DNA of 64,000 bases from JAWKRB01 sp041389885 (GCA_041389885.1 JAWKRB010000018.1:111221-175220); one strand, 5' to 3'; shown: positions 41,007-50,562, counted from the first letter of the stretch. Notes: generated by a model from the sequence alone, not told the origin. Translations and numbers: made by a program.

Positions 41007-43850
41007 TCAGTCTTCGGCGGGCGGCGCGGCGCGCGCGGGTGCGGGCCCGGCGGCCAGGGGCCTCCCCGCGGCGTCGAAGAAGCCCGCGGCGCGCACCTCG
41101 GCCTCCGCGCCCAGGAGGATCCGCCCCCGCGCGGGCGCCAGCGCCTCGTCGAAGACCACCCACGCGGGCACGAGGTCGGGCAACGACGCGCTGCGGTAGA
41201 GCGCCCGCGCCGAATTGCCCGCGATCACCAGCAGCGCGCGCTCGGGGTGATCGGGGTGCGCGGTCGCGAAGACCACCCCGAGGTCGTCGCCGCGGTGGCG
41301 CTGGCCGCCCACCAGGATGTCGTCGCCCTCGAAGCGAATCGGCAGTCGGTCGGCGAGGCGGGCGAGGGCGGCGTTGGTCCGCGGGGTCCCGACGAGCACG
41401 AGCGTGCGCCCCGCGGTCATCGCGTCGGTGAGCGCGGCGTCGGTGACGACGGGGTACCGCAGCGGGACGCCGTGACGGCGCGCCCAGCTCTGCGCGACGC
41501 GCTCGTGCACGCGGGTCATCGCGGGGTCGAGGGTGCCGGTGACGAAGACCATCGGGGTGTCGAACACCTCGCGCACGGGCCCTCCGGCGGGGAGCGAGAC
41601 GCGCCGCTCCGAGGCGGTCCAGCGTCCGCTGCGGCGTACCAGGTGGTTGTCTCGCCCCACGGTGAGCGTGAGCCGGTCGCCGTCGAGGGTCGCGGGGAGC
41701 TCGCGTTGGCCCTCGGCGACGAGGGAGGCGGGGGGCGAGAGGGTGAGGGCGTAGACCCCTTCGGTCGTGCCGGTGGCGACGCCGCGACGGTCGACCGCGA
41801 TGCGCACCTCGCCCCCGCGCCCCGCCCGCACGGGGACCTCTGCGCCGGCGCCGTCGGTCCACGACAGCGCGTCGAGGGTGACCCAGGCGCTGCGGTTCCA
41901 GCGGAGCTCGTAGGTGCGAAACCGCACCGAGGCGGGCGCCTCGTCGCGGCGGTGCGTGAGGAACCACGGGACGATGCGTCCGTCGGCGTAGGTCGTGCTC
42001 CACACGTTGTGCCCGAGCGTCGGCCACTCGCTCTGGAGCGAGTAGCCCAGCGCCTGGTAGCGATCCGCGAGCACCTGCGAGTGCGAGAGCGGCCGGTCGA
42101 GGGTGCCCTGCACGATGTACATCGGCAGGTGCAGCCCGTTGACCGCGACGCGGTCATTGGACCGGAGCTCCATGAGGTAGGTCTCCCAGGGCCGCCGCGT
42201 CCCGCGGGTGTCGCCGCGCACGAAATAGCTGTGGTACCCGCAGAGGGCGGCGGAGGCCGCGAAGAGGTCGGGGTGGTGAAAGGGCACGCCCGCCGCGCCG
42301 ATGCCGCCCATGGAGAGCCCGGTCATGTAGGTGCGACGGGGATCGGTCTGGTAGTGCGTCGCGACCTCCTCGACCACCCGCACGACGTCGTGCTCGCCCT
42401 GCTGGCGGTACCCCGCGTCGCCGAACCCGAACGGCGCGACGAGGATCGCCGCCGTGTCCGGCAGCGGCGGGAGGTGGCGGTCGGCGTGCGAGCGGCTCTC
42501 AGACTCGTCGTAGAGCCCGAGGAGGATCGGGAGCATTCGGTGCGCGCTGCCGTGGAGGCCGTGCAGGCCGACCACCACCGGGAAGGGCCGGTCGCCCCGG
42601 TACGACGGGGGCACATAGACCGAGTACTCCTGCAGGCTGCCGTCGAGGGGCGAGCGGTAGGCGCGACGGAGCGCGCCCTGTCGACCGCGGTACGGGTCGC
42701 GGCCCTCGCGGAGGGCGTCGAGGAGCTCGGTGAGGTCCCGCGCCTCGGCGTCGACGAAGGCCGCGTCGCGGTCGCGGGTCGAGACGAGCTCTCCGAGGCG
42801 CTCGGCCGCGCGCTCGATCGACCAGAGCGATCCGAGCGGGAGCGTGGCGGGCGGTCTGGGCGCCGGGCGAGGGAAGGGGGGAGGCTCGACGCCGAAGGCC
42901 GGGTCGATCGCCGAGAGCTCAGCCTGCGCCCGGCGGAGCACGCGCACCGCCGCCGGGCGGGGGGAGACCTCGACGCGCTGGGTCGCGCCCCCCACGCGCA
43001 CCCGCAGCGCGCCGCCCTCGTCGGGGATCGCGACCGTCGCGTCGAGGTCGGCGACCGAGGCGCCGCGCAGCGGGATCGAGCTCGTCAGGCTCGCCGCCCC
43101 TGAGACCTCGAAGGCGAGGGACTCCTGCGCGAGGGGGTGCGCGACGCCGCCAGGCCAGCGGAGCGCGAGCGTGGCCCGGAGCCCCTCGGCGACCACGTCG
43201 ACGCGGGGCGAGACCCGGAGCGCCTGGTCTCCGAGGGTGCTGCACGCGGCGTCGTCGACGCCGGGGAGCTCGAGGCGAAGCGAAGGGTCGGGGCGGTGGT
43301 CGCCGCCCACGATGCGCGCGAGGACATCGAAGTCGCCTCGGGACACCACCTTGAGCACCAGGCGATGCGCGCCGGCGGTGAGGTCGAGGGCGATGAGGTC
43401 GTCGTCGGCCCGCGAGGACCGCGCGGCGATTCGCCGAAAGACGGGCTCGCCGTCGAGCCAGACGGTCACGGCGTCGTCGGTGCCCAGGGAGAGCCAGCGG
43501 CGACCCTCGCGGGCCGCGCGGAGCGCGAGGCCGGCATAGACCACGCCGGGGCCCCGCCGGCGGAGGAGTTGGGCGACGTCCAGGCTCGACCCGGCGCTCG
43601 CTCCCGGGCGCCACCCCGAGGCGTCGGAGAGCAGGTCTTGCCGGGCGGGCTCGGGGTTCGTGGGCGCGTCCATGCGTCGAGTCAGCGACGCCCGGAGGCT
43701 CGGTCGACTCGGGATCGTGCCCGCCGCCCCGGCTCGGAGCAGCCAGGTCGAGACCTCGCCGTCTTCGCCCGGCGTGACCACGCACTGAGACTGCGCTGCG
43801 GGGGCGGCGGCGGCGAGGGAGGCGGCGAGGCTGAGGGTCGGGAGGCGCAT
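41007..43850 (-). CDS. Large secreted serine esterase/PHB-depolymerase-like multidomain protein
   Basis: The 947-residue protein has a signal peptide (MRLPTLSLAASLAAAAPAAQSQ). Residues about 60-330 hold beta-sandwich-like domains (GRRWLSLGTDDAVTVWLDGEPV, with ligand-binding-type beta strands). The central part is an alpha/beta hydrolase: YSVYVPPSYRGDRPFPVVVGLHGLHG, nucleophile in TYMTGLSMGGIGAAG (G-x-S-x-G), and the histidine region EWPTLGHNVWS. The distal ~250 residues are beta-rich (VYALTLSPPASLVAEGQ). The layout resembles secreted esterases with peptidase/PHB depolymerase-type cores plus substrate-binding domains. Target (plant or bacterial polyester, acetylated glycan, lipid) is open. Divergent from the 16-repeat lipoprotein gene. 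Confidence 0.85.
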   Translation of the reverse strand: MRLPTLSLAASLAAAAPAAQSQCVVTPGEDGEVSTWLLRAGAAGTIPSRPSLRASLTRRMDAPTNPEPARQDLLSDASGWRPGASAGSSLDVAQLLRRRGPGVVYAGLALRAAREGRRWLSLGTDDAVTVWLDGEPVFRRIAARSSRADDDLIALDLTAGAHRLVLKVVSRGDFDVLARIVGGDHRPDPSLRLELPGVDDAACSTLGDQALRVSPRVDVVAEGLRATLALRWPGGVAHPLAQESLAFEVSGAASLTSSIPLRGASVADLDATVAIPDEGGALRVRVGGATQRVEVSPRPAAVRVLRRAQAELSAIDPAFGVEPPPFPRPAPRPPATLPLGSLWSIERAAERLGELVSTRDRDAAFVDAEARDLTELLDALREGRDPYRGRQGALRRAYRSPLDGSLQEYSVYVPPSYRGDRPFPVVVGLHGLHGSAHRMLPILLGLYDESESRSHADRHLPPLPDTAAILVAPFGFGDAGYRQQGEHDVVRVVEEVATHYQTDPRRTYMTGLSMGGIGAAGVPFHHPDLFAASAALCGYHSYFVRGDTRGTRRPWETYLMELRSNDRVAVNGLHLPMYIVQGTLDRPLSHSQVLADRYQALGYSLQSEWPTLGHNVWSTTYADGRIVPWFLTHRRDEAPASVRFRTYELRWNRSAWVTLDALSWTDGAGAEVPVRAGRGGEVRIAVDRRGVATGTTEGVYALTLSPPASLVAEGQRELPATLDGDRLTLTVGRDNHLVRRSGRWTASERRVSLPAGGPVREVFDTPMVFVTGTLDPAMTRVHERVAQSWARRHGVPLRYPVVTDAALTDAMTAGRTLVLVGTPRTNAALARLADRLPIRFEGDDILVGGQRHRGDDLGVVFATAHPDHPERALLVIAGNSARALYRSASLPDLVPAWVVFDEALAPARGRILLGAEAEVRAAGFFDAAGRPLAAGPAPARAAPPAED

Positions 43851-43863
43851 GGTGGCTCTGTGA

Positions 43864-43887
43864 CGCTCACCCCGCGCGGGGTGAGCG
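43864..43887. promoter_or_regulatory. Perfect 24-base palindrome between divergent genes
   Basis: CGCTCACCCC/GCGC/GGGGTGAGCG is its own reverse complement. It lies in the 128-base region between the divergent esterase (start 43850) and 16-repeat lipoprotein (start 43979) genes, 14 bases upstream of the esterase start. It is a candidate operator for a dimeric regulator; as a hairpin it could also act in the esterase leader. Confidence 0.5.
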
Positions 43888-43978
43888 CTTTACGAGGGTG
43901 GTACCCTGTCGCATGATGCCCTACGTCGTGGCGACGCGGCGCTGCGAATTCCCTGATCCTCGGACGGAGACCTAGTCC

Positions 43979-46381
43979 ATGCGATTGCTTCGGTTTGCGG
44001 GCCTGGCGGCCATTCTCTCGGTGTACCTCGCGGCCTGTGGCCGAACGGAGCTTGAGGGAGAGCTCCCCGACGGCGCGGTGGTGCTCCCCGACGGCGCGGT
44101 GCTCCCCGACGGCGCGGTGCTCCCCGACGGCGCGGTGGTGATCCCCGACGGCGCGGTGGTGATCCCCGACGGCGCGGTGGTGCTCCCCGCCGGCGCGGTG
44201 CTCCCCGACGTGCCGGGCGTGGACGTGCCGGGCATCGACGTGCCCGTGATCGACGTGCCGCAGCCCGACGTGCCCGTGATCGACGTGCCGCAGCCGGACG
44301 TGCCTCCGATCGACGTGCCGATCCAGTGTCCCACGGGGCTCCTGCGCTGCGGGGATAGCTGCGTCGACGTGCTCTCTGACCCGTCGAACTGCGGCCGCTG
44401 CGGGGCGACCTGCCCGTCGGGGCGCTGCGGCATGGGCACCTGCGTGTCGGTGTGCCAGCCGGGCACCACCGACTGCGCCGGGGCCTGCGTCGACCTCGCC
44501 ACCGACCGCTTCAACTGCGGCGGGTGCGGCGTGGCGTGCGGCACGGGCGAGAACTGCCAGTCGGGCACCTGCCGCTCGATCTGCTCGGCCGGGCAGACGC
44601 TCTGCGGGATGGAGTGCGTCGACATTCGCGCCGACGCGCGCAACTGCGGCGGGTGCGGCGTGGCGTGCCGCGCGGGCAGCGTGTGCAACGCCGGCGTCTG
44701 CCTCAGCGTGTGCGACGAGGGGCTGCTCACCTGCGGCGGCGCGTGCGTGAACCCGCGCACCGACGCGCGCAACTGCGGCGCCTGCGGCCGAGCGTGCGCC
44801 GACGGGCAGGTCTGCGACGCCGGCACCTGCCGGAGCACCTGCACCGCGCCCAACGTGACCTGCGGCGCGAGCTGCACCAACGTGCAGAACGACCCGAACA
44901 ACTGCGGCGCCTGCGGGAACGTCTGCCCGGCGGGCGCGGCCTGCGGCCTCGGCATCTGCACGCTCACCTGCCCCACGCCCCTCGCGCGCTGCGGCGGGAC
45001 CTGCGTGATCACCCTCAACGACCCGAACAACTGCGGCGGCTGCGGCAACCGCTGCGAGGCGGGCGAGCTCTGCTCCTTCGGGAGCTGCCAGCGGCGCTGC
45101 AACACGCCGCTGGTGGAGTGCAACGGAGGCTGCACCGACTTCCGCATCGACCCGAGCAACTGCGGGCGCTGCGGTAACCGCTGCGGCGCGGGCGAGCTGT
45201 GCCTCCTGGGCCGCTGCGGCGCGCCGCCGGGGTGCATGGCGCCGCGGTCGATCTGTCCGACCGGGTGCACCGACCTGCGCAACGACGCGCGCAACTGCGG
45301 CGCCTGCGGCCGCGCCTGCGAGGCAGGGGCCATGTGCAGCGGCGGGCAGTGCATCGGCACGACGTGTCCGAGGCCGCAGATCAGCTGCGGCGGCCGCTGC
45401 GTCAACGCCACCAACGACGTGAACAACTGCGGCGGCTGCGGCATCGCCTGCGCCGCGGGCACCACCTGCGTCAACGGCGCCTGCACCTCGCGCTGCACGG
45501 CGCCGCAGGTCGAGTGCTCCACGGGGTGCACCGACACGCGGGTCGACCCGAACAACTGCGGGGGCTGCGGCAACAGCTGCCCGGGCTCGGCGGTCTGCTC
45601 CAACGGGGTCTGCGGCACGCCGTGCCCGCCGCCCCGCGCGACCTGCGGCGACCGCTGCGTCGACGTGCAGAGCGACCCCGCGAACTGCGGCCGCTGCGGG
45701 AACGCTTGCGCCCCAGGGGCTACGTGCACGGCGGGCGCTTGCGTGATGACCCCGGTGTGCTCGGCGCCGCGCACGAGCTGCGGCGGCAGCTGCGTCGACC
45801 TGCAGACCGACCCGCGCAACTGCGGCGGCTGCGGCACGGCCTGCGCGGCGGGCACGCCCTGCATGAACGGCCGCTGCTCGTGCCCCGCGGGGACGGTGCT
45901 CTGCAACGGCTTCTGCGTGAACATCAATTCGTCGCCCCTCGACTGCGGCGCGTGCGGCAACGCGTGCCCCGCGACGCAGGCCTGCGTGGGCGGGCGGTGC
46001 GCGTGCTCGGCGCCGCTGAGCTCGTGCAACGGGCGGTGCATCAACACCAACAACGACCCGGCGAACTGCGGCACCTGCGGGAACACCTGCGGCGCGAACC
46101 AGGTGTGCATCGGCGGCCGCTGCGGCTGCGGCGGGGGGCAGCTCCTCTGCGGCGGCCGCTGCGTCAACTCGAACAACGACAACAACAACTGCGGCACCTG
46201 CGGCACCACCTGCCCGGCGACGCAGGTGTGCATCGGCGGCAGCTGCGGCTGCCCCGGCGGCAACTCGCTCTGCGGCGGCCGCTGCGTGAACACCAACTTC
46301 GACCCCGCGAACTGCGGGCGCTGCGGCAACCGCTGCGGCGGTCGCGCGGTGTGCGTGTTCGGCACGTGCCGAGGCTTCTGA
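43979..46381 (+). CDS. Lipoprotein with 16 cysteine-rich repeats
   Basis: The 800-residue protein starts MRLLRFAGLAAILSVYLAAC, a lipoprotein signal, with GGAG upstream of ATG 43979. Residues about 29-114 are low-complexity (L/I)PDGAV(V) and xDVP repeats, probably a flexible spacer. From there to the end are 16 repeats of about 40-45 residues, each with the core NCGxCGxxC and flanking C-x3-C and C-x4-5-C pairs. Examples: DPSNCGRCGATC, DARNCGACGRAC, DPANCGTCGNTC. All cysteines are likely paired, so the protein should be a rigid, extended surface rod. Such repeats are common in myxobacterial exported proteins, function unknown. Codon use is as in neighbours. Confidence 0.9.
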   Translation: MRLLRFAGLAAILSVYLAACGRTELEGELPDGAVVLPDGAVLPDGAVLPDGAVVIPDGAVVIPDGAVVLPAGAVLPDVPGVDVPGIDVPVIDVPQPDVPVIDVPQPDVPPIDVPIQCPTGLLRCGDSCVDVLSDPSNCGRCGATCPSGRCGMGTCVSVCQPGTTDCAGACVDLATDRFNCGGCGVACGTGENCQSGTCRSICSAGQTLCGMECVDIRADARNCGGCGVACRAGSVCNAGVCLSVCDEGLLTCGGACVNPRTDARNCGACGRACADGQVCDAGTCRSTCTAPNVTCGASCTNVQNDPNNCGACGNVCPAGAACGLGICTLTCPTPLARCGGTCVITLNDPNNCGGCGNRCEAGELCSFGSCQRRCNTPLVECNGGCTDFRIDPSNCGRCGNRCGAGELCLLGRCGAPPGCMAPRSICPTGCTDLRNDARNCGACGRACEAGAMCSGGQCIGTTCPRPQISCGGRCVNATNDVNNCGGCGIACAAGTTCVNGACTSRCTAPQVECSTGCTDTRVDPNNCGGCGNSCPGSAVCSNGVCGTPCPPPRATCGDRCVDVQSDPANCGRCGNACAPGATCTAGACVMTPVCSAPRTSCGGSCVDLQTDPRNCGGCGTACAAGTPCMNGRCSCPAGTVLCNGFCVNINSSPLDCGACGNACPATQACVGGRCACSAPLSSCNGRCINTNNDPANCGTCGNTCGANQVCIGGRCGCGGGQLLCGGRCVNSNNDNNNCGTCGTTCPATQVCIGGSCGCPGGNSLCGGRCVNTNFDPANCGRCGNRCGGRAVCVFGTCRGF
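44063..44320 (+). repeat. 18/21-base tandem repeat, then xDVP repeats, within the lipoprotein gene
   Basis: From 44,063 to about 44,200 seven units of 18 or 21 bases encode (L/I)PDGAV or (L/I)PDGAVV; then to 44,320 a 12-27-base repeat encodes GVDVP, VIDVP, QPDVP. The near-identical DNA units would make this stretch prone to slippage and length variation between strains. Confidence 0.85.
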
Positions 46382-47295
46382 TCCCCCCTTGGAGCCGCCG
46401 CCTCGGGTGGCCGGCGGCTCCAGCCCTCGCCCTGATCCTCTCCGCGTCGGTGGTCTCGCTCGGGCAGCCCCGTCCGACGTCGCCCGCGCGCCCTTCGAGC
46501 CTCGTGGCGCGCGAGTGGCGCTTCGCCGACGGCGAGCTCGGTCCCATGCGGGCGGTGGTGATGACGCCGCGAGGGCTCCCGAGCGGCGTGCGCCTCCCGC
46601 TCCTCATCGCGCTGCACGGCCTGGGCGAGAGCCTGCGCGGCGTCGCCGCGGGCGCCTGGGGCTGGGCGCGCGACTACGAGCTCGGGGCGTCGGAGCGCGC
46701 GCTGCGCGCGTCGCCGCTCTCGCGGGAGGCGTTCCTCGGCTACGTCACCGAGCCTCGCTTTCGTCGTCTCCGCGCCGACCTCGCCGCGCGCCCCTACGCC
46801 GGGCTGGTGGTGGTCGCGCCGTACACCCCGAACGTGATGGACGACCCCGCCCGCGCCGACGCGTTCTCGCGTTGGCTGGCCTCAACGCTGCTCCCTCGGG
46901 CGCGCGCCGAGCTCCCGGTGCTCTCCGGGCGCGAGCACACGGGCGTCGACGGCGTCTCCCTCGGGGGGCTCCTCGCCCTCGAGGTCGGCTTCTCGCAGCC
47001 CGGCGAGTTCGGCGTCGTGGGCGCGCTGCAGCCCGCCGTGCGAGGCCGGGTCGAGCGCGTGCTCGCGCGGCGGCGGGCGGGGGCGCCGTCGCAGCGCATC
47101 CGGCTGCTCACGACCTCGCGAGACTTCTTGCGCCCTGACGTGTTCGCGCTGCATCGGGCGATGACCTCGCGGCGCATCGCCCACGACTTCGTCGACGTCT
47201 CGGGCCCGCACGACTACCCCTTCAACCGCGGCGCGGGCGGCATCGAGATGCTGCTCTTTCACGACCGCGCGCTGCGGGGGATGCCTGCGGAGTAG
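46366..47295 (+). CDS. Secreted alpha/beta-hydrolase (esterase/PHB-depolymerase-like)
   Basis: A frame of about 310 residues overlaps the end of the repeat lipoprotein gene by 16 bases if GTG 46366 is used (VPRLLIPPWSRRLGWPAAP); other starts a few codons on are possible. The hydrophobic ALALILSASVVSLG is a signal sequence. The hydrolase has LPLLIALHGLGESLRG (oxyanion loop) and HTGVDGVSLGGLLALEVGF (nucleophile Ser in G-x-S-x-G). Its likely His is in SGPHDYPFNRG near the end. Substrate unknown. It converges with the kinase-FGE gene 3 bases away. Confidence 0.8.
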   Translation: MPRLLIPPWSRRLGWPAAPALALILSASVVSLGQPRPTSPARPSSLVAREWRFADGELGPMRAVVMTPRGLPSGVRLPLLIALHGLGESLRGVAAGAWGWARDYELGASERALRASPLSREAFLGYVTEPRFRRLRADLAARPYAGLVVVAPYTPNVMDDPARADAFSRWLASTLLPRARAELPVLSGREHTGVDGVSLGGLLALEVGFSQPGEFGVVGALQPAVRGRVERVLARRRAGAPSQRIRLLTTSRDFLRPDVFALHRAMTSRRIAHDFVDVSGPHDYPFNRGAGGIEMLLFHDRALRGMPAE

Positions 47296-47298
47296 CCC

Positions 47299-49429
47299 CT
47301 ACCGCGCCGGCGCGTAGACGCAGCGCAGCCCCACCCAGGGGAGCCGGTCGCCGGGCAGGCGAAAGCGTCGGAGCGTGCCCGTTCGCTCGCTCAGGCTCAG
47401 GCGGTCGTCGCCGCCGCGGACCACCCGCCACGGAGAGCTCGCCGGCGCCTGCGCGTCCTCCCGCACGTAGAGCCCGTCGGCGTACACCGCCGCGTCCCCC
47501 GCGTCGTCGACGCCGCCGTCTGAGGGCTCGGGGACCGCGGGGTAGAAATCGCCCCCGTCGTCGGTCCACTCGGCGACGCCGCCGGCGAGGTCTTGCACCC
47601 CCTCGTCGGTGCGGTCGACGGCGACGCCGGCCTCGGGGAGCGAATCTCCCCAGGGGTAGAGCCTCCGCGAGGGCAGCACGCCCCGCGCCGCCCTCGCCCA
47701 CTCGGCCTCGGTGGGGAGCCGACCGCGGCGAAAGGCGCAGTACGCCCGCGCCTCCTCCCAGCTCACGCAGCGCACCGGCATTCGGTCGCTGGTCGTGGGG
47801 CACGCGGGCTCGGCGCATCGACCCGCACGCACGCACTGCTGCCACGCCCGCGCGCTGACCTCGCGTCGGTCGATCACCAGGCGCCCTACGCGGACGGCGT
47901 GCGCGGGGCGCTCCTCGAAGTGTCCTCTCCGCGGTCGACGCCGAGCGCCGTGAGGCCCTCGACGAGGCAGCGACGCTCGCTGCGGAGCGAGCCGCAGGGC
48001 GTGGCCTGCACGGCCTCGTCCTCGGGCTCTTCGGGGGGCGGCCTGGCGACCACCCGCGGCGGCGCTCCAGGCGCGGTCGTCGCGGCGCGCGCGTGAAGCA
48101 GGCCAGCGCCGCGAGGGTCGCCGCCGCGAGCGCGAGCGCCCTCACGAGCGCCCTGATCGTCCGGCGGCACGGTGTCGGGGACGATCGAGCCGCGCTCGGC
48201 GGCGCGGCGGCGCGGGCACCGTGCCCTTGCTGAAATACTGCGCGTACTCCGCGGCGAACAGGTCGTCGGGGGCGGCACGAAGCCCTGGGGCCCCCCGCGT
48301 CGTCCGAGAAGAGCGGAGGCTCCGGCACCGGCGCGAGGGCGGCGGCGGCGGCGCGCGCGGCGGCCTCGTCGAGGTTCAGCGAGGTCGAGAGCTCCAGCAG
48401 CGACTCCTCGACGCTCACCGACGCGAGGAGGTCCTCGCTCTGGGTCTCGGGGGAGTCAGACATCGCGTACTCGAGGAGCGTCTGAAGCTCCCGCTCGATC
48501 TCGCGGCTCCAGAGCGCCTTCATCGTGTTCGCGAGGCGCGTGCGTCGGTACCCCGGCGACCAGGTGCGCAAGAAGGTCACCAGGGCGTCGCGAAATTCAG
48601 ACGCCGACTCGAAGCGCTCGGCGCGCGTGCGCGCCATCGCGCGGCGCACGATCGCCACCAGGGGCTCGGGCACGTGCGGCGCGACCTCCTCGAGCGGCGG
48701 CGGCTTCGCGCGGCGCACGGCGTAGATCAGCTCGACCTCGCTCTGCGCGGTGAAGGCCGGCGCCCCGGCCAGGAGCTCGTACAGCACGCTCCCCGCGCTG
48801 AAGACGTCGCTCTGCCCGGTGAGCGCCTGCTCCCCCTGCGCCTGCTCGGGCGACATGTAGCGAACCTTGCCCTTGATGATCCCGATGGCCGTGCGCTCGC
48901 GGTCGACGTCGGCCTTGGCGATGCCGAAATCGATGACCTTCACCGAGCCGTCGTACCCGACGAGCACGTTCGAGGGAGAGAGGTCGCGGTGCACCAGCCG
49001 CAGCGGCGTGCCCTCCTCGGAGGTCGCGATGTGCGCGTGCTCGAGGCCGTCGACGGCGCGGGCCATGAGGTACACCGCGTCGGCGACGTCGATGGGCATG
49101 TCGAGCTCGCGGGCCTTGTGCATCGTCGAGCGGAGGTCCTTTCCGTCGACGTACTCCATGACGATGAAGAGGCCCTCGTCGGTGCGCAGCAGCTCGAAGA
49201 CCCGCGCGATGTTGGGGTGACGCAGCAGGCTCGTGAGCCGGTACTCCGCGACGAGCATGCGCGCGAAGGCGGGGTCGTTGGCGTAGGCCTCGAGCACGCG
49301 CTTCATCGCGACCAGGTGCTCGACCCCGCTCGGGTCGAGCAGCTTCGCGCGGTGCACCTCGGCCATGCCTCCGCTGCTCACGCGGTCGAGCACGTGGTAG
49401 CGACCGATCCTCGACGCGCGGCGGATCAT
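47299..49429 (-). pseudogene. Ser/Thr kinase-FGE (sulfatase-modifying-like) fusion, several frameshifts
   Basis: The N-terminal kinase (ATG 49429) is intact: glycine loop SSGGMAEVH, K43, HRDLSPSN (147-154), DFG (167-169), SPEQ, through residue about 380 (near 48,296). From 48,296 to about 47,905 the frame moves at least four times. Fragments are readable in order: FAAEYAQYFSKGTVPAP, membrane segment LVRALALAAATLAALACF, EEPEDEAVQATPCGSLRSE, and EERPAHAVRVGRLVIDRREV. The C-terminal FGE-like domain is again open from about 47,880: MPVRCVSWEEARAYCAF, GRLPTEAEWARAARG, LYPWGDS, VQDLAGGVAEW, RVVRGGD, WVGLRC. The intact protein would be a membrane kinase with an external FGE-type (PvdO/SUMF1) domain of about 700 residues. 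Number and type of shifts suggest sequencing error in a difficult region rather than normal decay. Start overlaps the previous stop (ATGA). Confidence 0.7.
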
Positions 49430-49981
49430 CGCGCGGTGACCTCGAGGCGCGGCGCGCCAACCGGGGCCCACACGTCGGCGACGAGGAGCTCGCCCCGGTC
49501 GCACTCGAGCGCGAGGTCGCCGTCGCGCCGCCCCCAGCGCGCGGCCTCGGCCAGCAGCGCGGTGACATCGACGCGCACCGGGCCGCGCAGGCCCGCGGGG
49601 AGCGAGACCTCGGCGCTGCCCTGCCCGCGGCGTGTCGTCGGGGACCTGGCCGCCAGGCGCGAGCAGCGCGCGCGCGCGGAGCGTGACCGGGCGCCGTCGA
49701 CGCCCGTCGCGTCGAGGTGGAGCGAGAGCACCGCCCGCGTGATCACCGCCTGCTCGGGAGCGACGGGAGGTCGAAGCGCACCCGCAGCCCGCGGGGAGAC
49801 GCGGAGGTCGTCCCCCGCCGCCGTCTGCCGCCGTGAGCGTCAGCGCCCGGAGCGGGTTCGCGATCACCGCGCCCGCCACGACGCGCGGTCGCGCAGCTGC
49901 GCCCGGCGGCGCAGGGCGGGCCGTGCGCGCACGCGGCGATGCTGAGGAGGCGAGCGGGGCGAAGCGGCGCACGGGGGCCAT
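49426..49981 (-). pseudogene. DNRLRE-like lipoprotein, frameshifted
   Basis: ATG 49981 opens MAPVRRFAPLA; with one base shifted the signal continues LLSIAACAHGPPCA, giving a lipobox. A second shift restores VAGAVIANPLRALTLTAADG. After another change the end is clear in the frame stopping at 49,426: MITRAVLSLHLDATG and VDVTALLAEAARWGRRDGDLALECD, the strand pattern of DNRLRE domains. About 180 residues if intact. It is coupled to the kinase-FGE start. The three or so shifts fall in the same 47.9-50.3 kb error-rich stretch. Confidence 0.5.
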
Positions 49982-50058
49982 GCCGCGCGCGACGCCGCGG
50001 CGGTCAAGCGCCGAGCGCGGCTGCGCGAAGAGCGCGGCTGTGCTAGCACCGTCGGGTC

Positions 50059-50557
50059 ATGAGCCTGCAGCGTGATTCTCGCGTCCGCCCTGGTGGCCTC
50101 TTCCGGCTGCAAGGAGAACCCCCCGCGCCCCCGCTTCGCGCCGCTCCCCCGCCGCGCCGACGGCGCCGCAGGCGCTCGCCGCTCCCCGTCGCCGCGGCGC
50201 CGTCGGCCCGCGCGCGGAGATCACCGACCCTGGCAATAGTCGCTGGTCTTCGCGATGGCGCCGGGCGCCGCGGCGAGCGACCCCGCGCGCTTCACCATCG
50301 AGCTCCGCGGCCAGGGCGGCTACCACGTCAACGACCAGTACCCCATCGCCGTCGACCTCACGGCGGAGAACGCCGCGGCGGAGAAGACCGCGCTGCGCCG
50401 GGGCGACGCCGCGGAGATGTCCCAGGCGCTCGCGCGCTTCGACGTCGCGGTGCGACCCTCGGGCGAGCACCCCGCGGTGCGCGGCCGCATGCGCTTCGCG
50501 GTGTGCACCGAGGCGCAGTGCGCCTTCGAGACCAAGGAGTTCGCGGTCGCGCTCTGA
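50059..50557 (+). pseudogene. Small lipoprotein, frameshifted
   Basis: ATG 50059 with one shifted base gives MSLQR then VILASALVASSGCKENPPRP, a lipoprotein signal. The middle reads in another frame as APTAPQALAAPRRRGAVGPR and AEITDPGN; the frame starting at GTG 50072 meets a TAG at 50,237. The final 100 residues are intact: DPARFTIELRGQGGYHVNDQ, YPIAVDLTAENAAAEK, RMRFAVCTEAQCAFETKEFA. This end has the strand pattern and C-x4-C pair of extracytoplasmic thiol-protein (DsbD-N-like) domains. Unless corrected the gene is broken, with at least two shifts. Confidence 0.5.
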
Positions 50558-50562
50558 CGCCC

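Noticed and set aside
43913..43975. A 20-codon leader-like frame just upstream of the repeat lipoprotein
   Set aside because: Short frames are common by chance; it has no evident ribosome binding site or regulatory codon run.
43972..46617. An 881-codon open frame on the minus strand opposite the 16-repeat lipoprotein
   Set aside because: Its Pro/Gln-rich repeats mirror the plus-strand cysteine codons; no start context or family match. The plus-strand protein is clearly the real product.
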